A stretch of 7,719 nucleotides of DNA from an uncultured Oscillospiraceae bacterium (GCA_944385305.1 CALWWS010000059.1:1-7719), one strand, 5' to 3'. Shown: positions 1 to 6,075, counted from the stretch's first letter. A program made the numbers and translations. Notes: generated by a model from the sequence alone, not told the origin.

Positions 1-108
1 GGGGGTGGGGGAAGGGCTTGTCTCCGCCGGGGGAGCGGAGAGGCCGCAGCCGGCGGTAAAAAGGAATACAATCAGCAATAGCGCCCAGGCGATATTCCCT
101 TTTGTCAT
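1..108 (-). CDS. Lipoprotein N-terminus, partial (runs off left edge)
   Basis: I do not recognise the family. The 36 visible codons begin with ATG at 108-106, the A and TG of which overlap the rnr stop codon (ATGA, 4-base overlap), so translation is probably coupled to rnr. The peptide starts MTKGN, then has a hydrophobic stretch of about 14 residues (IAWALLLIVFLFTA) and a lipobox-like TAGC with Cys21. It continues into a Pro/Ser/Thr-rich linker (PPAETSPSPTP). This is the layout of a type II signal peptide with a low-complexity tether, so the product is probably anchored on the outer face of the membrane. Thr at -3 of the lipobox is less usual than Leu/Val. The purine-rich codons for the Lys/Arg tail of RNase R (AAAGGAAAGAG) supply the likely Shine-Dalgarno sequence. 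The function of the mature part is outside the window and unknown. Confidence 0.7.
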   Translation of the reverse strand, partial: MTKGNIAWALLLIVFLFTAGCGLSAPPAETSPSPTP

Positions 109-2147
109 CGCTTTCTCTTTCCTTTCCGCCCTCTGGGCACGTGGACGCTTCTCCGGTTCTCCCGCTTCGGGGGGAGGGCGCTGCGGCGCTCCCCCCGCCG
201 CCGGGGGGCGGACGGTGGCCCCTCCGGCCCCTCCGCCAGACGGAAGTCCACGGTGCCTCCCACCGGGTCGGCGGCGGTGCACACCACCTCCAGGGGCATG
301 CCGAAGGAGAACACCCGGCCGGTGCGCCCTCCGGTGAGAGTCATGGCGGTCTCGTCGTACTGCCAGTCCTCGTCGGGCAGAGCGGCGACACTCACCAGCC
401 CCTCCACCCCGCCGGGCAGCATGACAAACACCCCGAAGCGGGTCACCCCGGACACCGAGGCGGTAAACTGCTCCCCGATGTGAGCTTGCATATACTCGGC
501 CAGATAGCGCTTTTCAATCTCCCGCTGGGCAGTCTGGGCCTCGATCTCCCGGCGGGAGGCCTGCTCCGCCGCCCGCCCGGCGGCGGCGGCCGCCCGTCTC
601 TCCTCCAGCCCGCCCTCCAGCAGGGCGGTGAGAATGCGGTGCACCATCAGATCGGGGTAGCGCCGGATGGGGGAGGTGAAGTGGCAGTAGTACCGGGCCG
701 CCAGGCCGAAGTGGCCCAGGCTGCGGGTATCGTAGCGGGCCTTCTGCATGCTGCGCAGCACCAGGTTGGACACCGCCGGGCCCTGTGGGGTATCCCTCGC
801 CTCCTCCAGCAGCTTCTGCAGGGAGAAGTTGTCCCCCTGGCGCAGGGAGAAGCCCAGGGGAGCCAGCATGGCCCGCAGCTTGTCCACCTTGTCCTGGGAG
901 GGCCGCTCGTGTACCCGGTACACCGCCGGCTTGCCCAGGCCCTCCAGGTGGGCGGCCACGCACTCGTTGGCGCAGAGCATGAAGGACTCGATGATCTTCT
1001 CGCTCTCCCCCTGGACGTGGGCCTGCACCGCCACCGGCCTGCCCGTATCGTCGCAGAGGATCTGGCTCTCCACGCTCTCCAGCTCCAGGGCCCCCCGCAG
1101 GCGGCGGGCCTTCTCCAGAACGGCGGACAGGGCGGCCATGTCCCTGAGCACCGGGAGGATCTCCCCCTCCCGCGCCCCGTCGGGCTGCGCCCCCGCCAGC
1201 AGGGCGTTGCACCGGCGGTAGGTCATGCGGCGCACGCTGCGGATGACGCTGGGGACGATGGTGTGCTCCGCCACCGCTCCGTGGGCGTCCAGGGTCATGA
1301 TACAGGACAGGGTGAGGCGGTCCACCCCCTCGTTCAGGGAGCAGATGCCGTTGGAGAGCTGGGTGGGCAGCATGGGGATCACCTGGTCGGCAAAGTACAC
1401 CGAGGTGCCCCGCTCCCAGGCGGCCTCATCCAGAGGGCTGCGGGCGGGGACATAGTGGCTCACGTGGGCGATGTGCACCCCCAGCACCCAGCGCCCCGCC
1501 CCGTCCCGCTCCAGGCTCACCGCGTCGTCCAGATCCTTGGCGTAGTCCCCGTCGATGGTAAAGATGAGCCTGTCCCGCAGATCCAGCCGCCCGGCCAGGG
1601 CGGCTGGGGCCACCTCCCGGGGGACGGCCGCCGCCTGCTCCAGCGCCTGGCGGGGAAACTCCCGCTCAATCCCGTGCTGCCACAGGATGGCCTCCACCGC
1701 CCCCCGGCGGTCCTCCGCCGGGCCGAACACCCGGCGCAGCGCGCCGGTGGCCTCTCCCCTGGCCCCGCCGAAGCCGGTCATGGCCACCCCGGCCCTGTCT
1801 CCATCCCGCACGTGCCGGTCCCCCCGGCCCACCACCCGGATGGGGCCGGGCAGCCTGTCGCTGTCGGGGACAAGCCACAGCTCCCGCCCCCGGCGGCGCA
1901 GGGTGCCGGTCACCGTCCGGTTGGCCCGCTCCGCCACGGCGGTGATCCGGGCCACCCTCCGTCCGCCCTCCCGGGCGTCCTCCTCCAAAACGGCTTTTAC
2001 CCTGTCCCCGTGCCAGGCGCCTCCCTGGGCCCCGGGGGGCACAAAAAAGTCCTCGCCCCCCTCCTCCGGGGTGAAAAAGCCGTACCCCCGGCCGGTGGCC
2101 TGGTAGATCCCTCCCAGCTCACCGGGGCTGTGCTCCTTCTCCTGCAT
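105..2147 (-). CDS. rnr: Ribonuclease R (RNB-family 3'-5' exoribonuclease)
   Basis: RNase R is a processive 3'-5' hydrolytic exoribonuclease of the cytosol that degrades structured RNA and, with tmRNA/SmpB, helps clear nonstop and defective RNAs. The 680-aa product has a cold-shock/OB domain (about residues 12-60, GRGYGFF and EDFFVPP). The RNB catalytic domain follows, with the metal-binding motif DGDYAKDLDD (Asp199, Asp205, Asp207, Asp208, all four family aspartates kept) and TSPIRRYPDLMVHR (about 491-504). An S1 domain lies at about 558-599, followed by a Lys/Arg-rich tail. Compared with family members of about 780-810 aa, it lacks the N-terminal helix-turn-helix extension. I chose ATG at 2147 because AGGAGG lies 9 bases upstream; the GTG at 2186 has no such site. 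secG is upstream, the common Firmicute order, but a terminator lies between them. The smpB gene often found next is replaced by a lipoprotein gene whose start overlaps this stop. Confidence 0.96.
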   Translation of the reverse strand: MQEKEHSPGELGGIYQATGRGYGFFTPEEGGEDFFVPPGAQGGAWHGDRVKAVLEEDAREGGRRVARITAVAERANRTVTGTLRRRGRELWLVPDSDRLPGPIRVVGRGDRHVRDGDRAGVAMTGFGGARGEATGALRRVFGPAEDRRGAVEAILWQHGIEREFPRQALEQAAAVPREVAPAALAGRLDLRDRLIFTIDGDYAKDLDDAVSLERDGAGRWVLGVHIAHVSHYVPARSPLDEAAWERGTSVYFADQVIPMLPTQLSNGICSLNEGVDRLTLSCIMTLDAHGAVAEHTIVPSVIRSVRRMTYRRCNALLAGAQPDGAREGEILPVLRDMAALSAVLEKARRLRGALELESVESQILCDDTGRPVAVQAHVQGESEKIIESFMLCANECVAAHLEGLGKPAVYRVHERPSQDKVDKLRAMLAPLGFSLRQGDNFSLQKLLEEARDTPQGPAVSNLVLRSMQKARYDTRSLGHFGLAARYYCHFTSPIRRYPDLMVHRILTALLEGGLEERRAAAAAGRAAEQASRREIEAQTAQREIEKRYLAEYMQAHIGEQFTASVSGVTRFGVFVMLPGGVEGLVSVAALPDEDWQYDETAMTLTGGRTGRVFSFGMPLEVVCTAADPVGGTVDFRLAEGPEGPPSAPRRRGERRSALPPKRENRRSVHVPRGRKGKRKR

Positions 2148-2213
2148 CCCGCCGCGCCTCCTCTCCGCCTGCCAAAAAGTCTTCACCGTCCAGTATTTCC
2201 AGCTTATGAACAG

Positions 2214-2244
2214 AAAAAACGCCCTCCCGGAGTCCGGGAGGGCG
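2214..2244 (-). terminator. Intrinsic terminator after secG, before rnr
   Basis: On the minus strand an 11-bp perfect GC-rich stem (positions 2244-2234 with 2230-2220, 3-base loop 2233-2231) is followed at once by six T residues (2219-2214). This is a textbook rho-independent terminator. It begins 12 bases after the secG stop and ends 66 bases before the rnr start, so rnr must depend on readthrough or on a weak promoter in 2148-2213, where I find no convincing -35/-10 pair. Confidence 0.92.
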
Positions 2245-2256
2245 CCTGTGCGTCAA

Positions 2257-2493
2257 TCAGAGCAGGCAGATGATAAAGGTAATCACCATAAAGCCGATGG
2301 CCACCCACTTGGTCATGCGGGCCAGCTTGGCATCCCAGGACTTGGCCTTGTTCTTGGACAGGAAGGTATCCGCCACGCCGGAGATGGCGCCGGACAGGCC
2401 CGCGCTCTTGCCGGACTGGAGGAGTACCACCGCGATGAGGAACAGGGCGGCTACCACGTCAACAATACTCAAAATCAGCTTTGCGATCTCCAC
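2257..2493 (-). CDS. secG: Preprotein translocase subunit SecG
   Basis: SecG is the small accessory membrane subunit of the SecYEG channel and assists SecA-driven protein export. The 78-aa product has the expected size and topology: TM1 at about residues 5-25, a Gly/Ser-rich cytoplasmic loop with the family motif LLQSGKSAGLSGAISG (about 24-39), and TM2 at about 63-78. The start is GTG at 2493, with GGAAAGGA (2510-2503) nine bases upstream. An ATG five bases before it is followed directly by TAG and cannot be the start. The gene has its own promoter (2578-2609), a GC-rich hairpin just upstream of its ribosome binding site, and a terminator right after its stop. rnr lies downstream, as in many Firmicutes. 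Confidence 0.95.
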   Translation of the reverse strand: MEIAKLILSIVDVVAALFLIAVVLLQSGKSAGLSGAISGVADTFLSKNKAKSWDAKLARMTKWVAIGFMVITFIICLL

Positions 2494-2509
2494 GCTACAT
2501 CGTCCTTTC

Positions 2510-2525
2510 CGCCCCGGGCGGGGCG
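2510..2525 (-). promoter_or_regulatory. GC-rich hairpin in secG leader, abutting the ribosome binding site
   Basis: The minus-strand leader contains CGCCCC-GCCC-GGGGCG, a 6-bp all-GC stem with a 4-base loop. Its 3' arm shares its last base with the first base of the GGAAAGGA ribosome binding site (2510-2503). It is too far from any T-run to be a terminator. It may affect translation initiation or mRNA stability, or it may reflect base composition only. Confidence 0.35.
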
Positions 2526-2577
2526 CTTTCCTTCTATTTCCGGGCGCAAAAACCCCTGCGCCGCCTCAAACGTGGAT

Positions 2578-2609
2578 ATTATAGTATCACATTCCGCCCC
2601 TGATTGCAA
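2578..2609 (-). promoter_or_regulatory. Probable sigma-A promoter of secG
   Basis: Within an AT-rich island, the minus strand has TTGCAA (2609-2604), a 17-base spacer, then TACTAT (2586-2581) preceded by TG in the extended -10 position. A perfect TATAAT also lies three bases downstream (2583-2578). Either hexamer would start transcription about 75 bases upstream of the secG GTG. The promoter lies directly after the permease stop, so secG need not depend on the ABC operon. Confidence 0.7.
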
Positions 2610-2622
2610 GTGGTTTTGCAAT
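2603..2622. promoter_or_regulatory. Inverted repeat overlapping the secG -35 region
   Basis: ATTGCAA and TTGCAAT form a perfect 7-bp inverted repeat around a 6-base centre. One arm contains the -35 hexamer of the secG promoter. It lies just after the permease stop (2629) but has no T-run, so it is a poor terminator. An operator or a weak mRNA 3'-end hairpin are both possible. Confidence 0.4.
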
Positions 2623-2628
2623 TTTTCC

Positions 2629-4398
2629 TCACTTCTCCCGGAGCACCCGGCGGCTGCCCCAGCAGGTGATGAGGAAATAGCCGCCGTACACCGCCAGCAG
2701 CAGCAGGGCGGTCACCCCGATGGAGGCCGCCGCGTCCACCCGCCCCACCTGGGCGATGACCTGGTTGGCGGCGGTGATCCCCACCCCGGCGTGGACCAGA
2801 GCCAGGGCCAGGGGCAGGAAGAAGGAGAGGAACACCTGCATATCCACCGCCCGGCGGCGCATTTTCTCCGGAGCCCCCAGCCGGGCCAGCACCTGGTAGC
2901 GTGGGACGCTGTCGGCGGCCTGGGTGATCTGCTGCAAAGCCAGCACCGCCGCGGCGGTGAGCAGGAACACCACCCCCAGGTACAGTCCGATAAACAGCAC
3001 CAGCACCTTGGTGCCCATGGTGTCCAGCCACACCGCCTGCCGGGTGGTGTACCAGCAGCCGTACCCCTCCCTGCCCAGGGTCTCTGCCGCCCCCTGGAAG
3101 GCGGCCTCGGCGTCCTGCTTGTCCCCGGCGTAGTCGGCCAGCAGGCACCACTGGATCACGCTGTCCTCCGGCCCGGTCGCGCCCACATCCAGGCCCTCCT
3201 CCTCCAGATAGCGAGCCGCTTCTTTTTCCCCCCACAGCGCCTCCATAGCCTGCGCGTCCTCCTCATCCACCACCGCGCCCCGGTCCTGCACGAACCGGAC
3301 GGGGAAGATATACCAGGCGGCGCACCGTTCGTCCAAATTGAAGCCGGCCTGCCGGAGCAGCTGGGGCAGGTCGGGCTGGGCCTCCCCCTCCTCCGCCCAG
3401 AGGGTGAGCTGGGCGTCCCGGGGGGACTGGCGGCCCACCATCTGCTCCACCGTGCTGTTGAGCCCCACAGAGCTGGCGGTGATCCCCAGGGCCAGCAGGA
3501 GCAGCAGGCAGATCACCGTCATGGAGCGGTAGGTGGTGTTGATGCAGGCGTTGAACTGGCGCAGCACAAACAGGTTCAGGCCCTTGTAGTAGAGGGCCTT
3601 GTTTTTCCGGCACAGCCCCAGCAGAAAGCCGGACAGCGCCCGGAAAAACAGCAGGGTGCCCGCCGCGCCCAGGGCGATCATCACCCAGAACAGGGCGTCC
3701 ACCACCAGCAGGCCCCGGGTGAGCAGCATGGCGTAGGCGGTGAGGAGCATCACAGCCCCCGCCAGAAACTGGAGCAGCGACGCCGCCTTTCCCCGCCGGG
3801 CCAGGCTCTGGTTCACCCGCCGGGCCTTCATGAGATCGATGAGCCGGCACCGGGAGACCGCCAGGGCGTGGCCCGCCATCACCAGCAGGAAGATGGCGGC
3901 AAAGGCCAGGGCGGTCTTGACCAGGGCGGGCAGGGAGATGGAGAAGGCAAAGTAGGTCATGGGCACGGCAAACAGCCCCGCGGTAAACAGGGACAGGCCC
4001 TGGGCGGCCAGCACCCCCAGCGCCAGTCCCACCGCCAGGGCGGCCGCCCCCAGCAGGGCGGTCTCGGCCAGCAGCAGCCCCGCCACCTGCCGCCGCTCCA
4101 CCCCCAGCAGCAGGTAGATCCCCAGCTCCTTCTTCCGCCTGCGGATCAAAAAGGCGGAGGCGTAGAGGATGAGGAAGGCCAGCACCACCCACACAAAGGC
4201 GGAGAGCATGTTGATGAGCTCCCGGATGGCCTGCACCACGTCGGCGCGGGAGCTCTGGGAGAGAAAGCGGATCACCGTCTGGGTCTCCAGGGCGTTGAAC
4301 ACATAGAACAGGCACACCGCCAGCACCATGGTGAGAAACCACACCCCGTAGTCCCGCACGCTGCGCCCGGCGTTGTGAAAGGCCAGCTTAGAGAACAT
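2629..4398 (-). CDS. Bce-type ABC transporter permease (FtsX family)
   Basis: This is the membrane subunit of a BceAB-like transporter. Such systems confer resistance to, and sense, cell-wall-active peptide antibiotics. The 589-aa product shows ten probable membrane segments: about 18-36, 63-85, 105-131, two around 140-180, 206-226, 232-262, 292-313, 464-490, 520-543 and 556-580 (some boundaries are uncertain). A single large outside domain of about 150 residues (roughly 313-461) lies before the last three segments, which is the BceB layout. That domain is smaller than the roughly 200 residues of Bacillus BceB, consistent with a different ligand. I prefer ATG at 4398: GGGAGGTGA lies 7 bases upstream, and the alternative GTG at 4410 is part of that Shine-Dalgarno sequence. 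The start overlaps the 3' end of the ATPase gene by 11 bases, so the two are co-translated. No histidine kinase or response regulator is adjacent. Confidence 0.88.
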   Translation of the reverse strand: MFSKLAFHNAGRSVRDYGVWFLTMVLAVCLFYVFNALETQTVIRFLSQSSRADVVQAIRELINMLSAFVWVVLAFLILYASAFLIRRRKKELGIYLLLGVERRQVAGLLLAETALLGAAALAVGLALGVLAAQGLSLFTAGLFAVPMTYFAFSISLPALVKTALAFAAIFLLVMAGHALAVSRCRLIDLMKARRVNQSLARRGKAASLLQFLAGAVMLLTAYAMLLTRGLLVVDALFWVMIALGAAGTLLFFRALSGFLLGLCRKNKALYYKGLNLFVLRQFNACINTTYRSMTVICLLLLLALGITASSVGLNSTVEQMVGRQSPRDAQLTLWAEEGEAQPDLPQLLRQAGFNLDERCAAWYIFPVRFVQDRGAVVDEEDAQAMEALWGEKEAARYLEEEGLDVGATGPEDSVIQWCLLADYAGDKQDAEAAFQGAAETLGREGYGCWYTTRQAVWLDTMGTKVLVLFIGLYLGVVFLLTAAAVLALQQITQAADSVPRYQVLARLGAPEKMRRRAVDMQVFLSFFLPLALALVHAGVGITAANQVIAQVGRVDAAASIGVTALLLLAVYGGYFLITCWGSRRVLREK

Positions 4399-5155
4399 CG
4401 CTCTGCTCACCTCCCAGCCGGGCCACCACGGCGATGACGGCCCGGAAAAAGGCCCGCCGGTCCATCTCCCCCCGCTCCAGCTGGGAGAAGACCGCCCCGT
4501 CCCGGAGGAAGAGGATGCGGCTGCAATAGCTGGCGGTAAAGGCGTCGTGGGTCACCATGAGGATGGTGGCCCCCTCCTCCCGGTTGAGGCGGGTGAGCCG
4601 CTCCAGCAGCAGCCGGGCGGACTGGGAGTCCAGGGCCCCGGTGGGCTCGTCGGCCAGGATGAGGGCGGGCCGGGTGACCATGGCCCGGGCGGCGGCCACC
4701 CGCTGGTTCTGCCCGCCGGAGAGCTGATAGGGGTAGCGGTCCAGGCACTCCCCGATGTCCAGCAGCCTGGCGCACTCCCGCACCCGCCCCTCGATCTCCC
4801 CGGCGGGCACCCCCTGGATGGTGAGGGCCAGGGCAATGTTCTCAAAGGCGGTGAGGGTGTCCAGCAGGTTGCAGTCCTGAAAGATAAAGCCCAGCCGCTG
4901 CCGCCGGAAAGCGGCCAGCTGGGCGGGGCGCAGGCCGGTGATGTCCCGCCCCTCCACCGCCACCCGCCCGGCGGTGGGGGCGTCGATGGTAGCGATGCAG
5001 TTGAGCAGGGTGGTCTTTCCGCTGCCCGAGGGGCCCATGATCCCCACAAACTCCCCCTGATTTACCTGAAAGCTGATCGCCTCAATGGCCCGGGTTTCTC
5101 TCCCCCGGCCGGTATATGCCTTGCTCAGCCTCTCCACACTCAATATGGGCTCCAT
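4388..5155 (-). CDS. Bce-type ABC transporter ATP-binding protein
   Basis: This is the cytoplasmic ATPase partner of the permease that follows. The 255-aa product carries all nucleotide-binding motifs in order: Walker A GPSGSGKT, the Q-loop in [13 protein letters not shown], the signature [14 protein letters not shown], Walker [13 protein letters not shown] and the H-loop MVTHD. FIFQDxNLLDTLT is typical of the BceA/MacB/FtsE branch and argues for an antimicrobial-peptide exporter or sensor rather than an importer. I chose ATG at 5155 because AGGAGG lies six bases upstream; the GTG at 5179 would include that site. The gene is first in a two-gene operon, divergent from ridA across 182 bp. The usual bceRS-like regulators are not in the window, so the controlling kinase/regulator pair, if any, is encoded elsewhere. 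Confidence 0.93.
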   Translation of the reverse strand: MEPILSVERLSKAYTGRGRETRAIEAISFQVNQGEFVGIMGPSGSGKTTLLNCIATIDAPTAGRVAVEGRDITGLRPAQLAAFRRQRLGFIFQDCNLLDTLTAFENIALALTIQGVPAGEIEGRVRECARLLDIGECLDRYPYQLSGGQNQRVAAARAMVTRPALILADEPTGALDSQSARLLLERLTRLNREEGATILMVTHDAFTASYCSRILFLRDGAVFSQLERGEMDRRAFFRAVIAVVARLGGEQSDVL

Positions 5156-5179
5156 AGCGCACCTCCTGGTTTTTCCCAC

Positions 5180-5208
5180 AGTGTAGCAGAATTTTCTTAA
5201 GAAATCGG
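5180..5208 (-). promoter_or_regulatory. Candidate promoter of the ABC operon with a palindrome in the spacer
   Basis: The minus strand has an extended -10, TGC-TACACT (5188-5180), placing transcription start about 18 bases before the ATPase ATG. No good -35 is present at 16-18 bases upstream, which suggests an activator-dependent promoter. A perfect 12-bp palindrome, TTTCTTAAGAAA (5193-5204), lies in the spacer and could bind a regulator. An alternative pair, TTGCCT with AATTCT at 17 bases, overlaps it and is weaker. Confidence 0.45.
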
Positions 5209-5218
5209 AAAGGCAATC

Positions 5219-5232
5219 TTACGGTTGTGTGA
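5219..5232. promoter_or_regulatory. BceR-box-like inverted repeat
   Basis: On the minus strand TCACA-N4-CGTAA matches, with one mismatch, the TNACA-N4-TGTAA consensus I recall for BceR-type response regulators. It lies immediately upstream of the weak -35 position of the ABC operon, where an OmpR-family activator would be expected to bind. The match is short, so chance is possible; the placement is what makes it credible. Confidence 0.4.
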
Positions 5233-5275
5233 TGCTTTTCTTTCCCTTTTGGAGCAAAAAATAATTTAGTCCCCC

Positions 5276-5303
5276 TTGCTTTTTTTAAGTTTTTCATTAT
5301 AAT
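5276..5303 (+). promoter_or_regulatory. Probable sigma-A promoter of ridA
   Basis: A perfect TATAAT (5298-5303) follows a partial -35 TTGCTT (5276-5281) with a 16-base spacer, in the most AT-rich part of the intergenic region. Transcription would begin near 5310, giving a leader of about 28 bases that holds AAGGAGGA (5323-5330), seven bases before the ridA ATG. Confidence 0.7.
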
Positions 5304-5337
5304 GGTAGCATCAGAACAAAATAAGGAGGACGTTCCC

Positions 5338-5712
5338 ATGAACCAGACCATTACCGCCGCCAACGCCCCCGCCGCGGTTGGCCCCTACTGCCACGCCAAG
5401 CTGGCGGGCAATATTCTCTTCACCTCCGGCCAGCTGGGCCTGAACCCCGCCACCGGGGAGCTGCCCCAGGGTGTGGAGGCCCAGGCCCGCCAGGCCCTGG
5501 ACAACCTGGGCGAGGTGCTCCGTGCGGGCGGCATGGATTTTGCCGACGTGACCAAGACCACCGTGTTCCTGGCCAACATGGCCGACTTCGCCGCCATCAA
5601 CGCCATCTATGCCGAGTACTTCACCGGGGAGGCCCCTGCCCGCTCCTGCGTCCAGGTGGCCGAGCTGCCCAAGGGCGCTCTGTTTGAGATCGAGGCCGTC
5701 GCCGTCAAGTAA
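5338..5712 (+). CDS. ridA: RidA family reactive enamine/imine deaminase
   Basis: RidA (YjgF/YER057c/UK114 family) hydrolyses reactive enamine/imine intermediates, such as those released by PLP-dependent threonine or serine dehydratases, to ketoacids and ammonia. It is a cytosolic homotrimer. The 124-aa product has the usual length and motifs: GPYCHAK near the N-terminus, FTSGQLGLNP, Arg102 in ARSCVQVAELP (the carboxylate-binding Arg) and Glu119 in FEIEAVAVK (the catalytic-site Glu). The ATG at 5338 has AAGGAGGA seven bases upstream; an in-frame ATG at 5302 overlaps the promoter -10 and is rejected. The gene stands alone, divergent from the ABC operon. Its last 56 bases are repeated at 5860-5915, and the terminator follows that second copy, so the present 3' end may have been acquired. 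Confidence 0.95.
   Translation: MNQTITAANAPAAVGPYCHAKLAGNILFTSGQLGLNPATGELPQGVEAQARQALDNLGEVLRAGGMDFADVTKTTVFLANMADFAAINAIYAEYFTGEAPARSCVQVAELPKGALFEIEAVAVK
5657..5712 (+). repeat. ridA tail repeat, copy 1 (working gene end)
   Basis: These are the last 56 bases of ridA, including the TAA. They match 5860-5915 at 52 of 56 positions without gaps. Three of the four differences are synonymous in the ridA frame and one changes Lys to Gln, so both copies have the look of sequence once held under protein-coding selection. Confidence 0.9.
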
Positions 5713-5859
5713 GCACGCGCCCCGCCCTCCGGCGGCCACCTGGACCCGCGCCCAGTGGCGCGTCCGAGCGTTTTGCCCCGCAAAACCTCGCCGCAGGGCG
5801 AATTCACTTCGCCCGAGGATGGGAAATACAGGGTTCCCATGGAGCGCCGCTCCATGGGA
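5713..5859. repeat. Hairpin-rich insert between the two ridA tails
   Basis: This 147-bp stretch is not plausibly coding and is built largely of perfect stem-loops. They are: 5747-5762 (6-bp stem, CAGT loop); 5770-5786, GTTTTGCCCCGCAAAAC (7-bp stem); 5796-5814 (7-bp stem GGGCGAA/TTCGCCC, extended by CCTC/GAGG at 5786-5789 and 5815-5818); and 5835-5859 (11-bp stem, GCC loop). It also carries CGGCCACCTGGAC (5733-5745), the exact reverse complement of 5650-5662 inside ridA. It resembles a small dispersed structured repeat (REP/MITE-like) or a rearrangement scar. No transposase, clear terminal repeats or T-run is present. Confidence 0.75.
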
Positions 5860-5915
5860 TGGCCGAGCTGCCCCAGGGCGCCCTGTTTGAGATCGAGGCT
5901 GTGGCCGTCAAGTAA
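5860..5915 (+). pseudogene. ridA tail repeat, copy 2 (gene 3' fragment)
   Basis: A second copy of the last 56 bases of ridA, ending in TAA. It would encode AELPQGALFEIEAVAVK. The first base completes an ATG with the end of the hairpin insert (5859-5861), but no ribosome binding site precedes it. It lies 10 bases before the strong terminator at 5926, the natural place for a ridA end. I infer that this is the displaced original 3' end, or the remnant of a tandem second ridA. Confidence 0.8.
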
Positions 5916-5925
5916 ATCACCGTAT

Positions 5926-5961
5926 AAAAAGCTCCGCCTTCCTGTGAAGGCGGAGCTTTTT
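5926..5961 (+). terminator. Strong intrinsic terminator of the ridA unit
   Basis: A perfect 16-bp inverted repeat (5926-5941 with 5946-5961, CTGT loop). An 11-bp GC-rich core is flanked by five A residues on the left and five T residues on the right. The A/T symmetry means it could work on both strands, although no gene faces it from the right. Confidence 0.93.
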
Positions 5962-6058
5962 GCCGAGCCAGCCCCCGCCCTCCGCCTCCCGCACAATTTC
6001 CCAGCAGAGGGCCGTTCTGGTCACGAAACCGATTTTCCCCGGTTGCTCTTCCCCTATC

Positions 6059-6075
6059 TTGTCTATATTAGACAA
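6059..6075. promoter_or_regulatory. 17-bp dyad upstream of the permease promoter
   Basis: TTGTCTA-TAT-TAGACAA is a perfect 7-bp inverted repeat around a 3-base centre. It lies about 40 bases upstream of the -35 of the permease promoter in a non-coding stretch. Its form and place fit an operator for a dimeric regulator. I do not recognise it as a known purine- or pyrimidine-responsive site. Confidence 0.5.

Noticed and set aside
2148..2213. Separate promoter for rnr after the terminator
   Set aside because: The best candidate -10 (AATACT) has no acceptable -35 at 16-18 bases; not strong enough to list.
102..2273. Long plus-strand open frame antisense to rnr (723 codons)
   Set aside because: Same shadow effect: Pro/Gly/His-rich and no start signal, while the minus-strand frame is a clear RNase R.
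4399..4410. GTG start of the permease at 4410
   Set aside because: This GTG is part of the GGGAGGTGA ribosome binding site for the ATG at 4398.
2206..4437. Very long open frame on the plus strand antisense to the permease and SecG genes (743 codons)
   Set aside because: It is a by-product of GC-rich codon use on the opposite strand: low-complexity Gln/Gly/His/Pro composition, no ribosome binding site, no recognisable domain.
5302..5337. Upstream in-frame start for ridA (ATG at 5302)
   Set aside because: It overlaps the TATAAT -10 element, and the AAGGAGGA site would then be inside the coding region; 5338 gives the normal family N-terminus.
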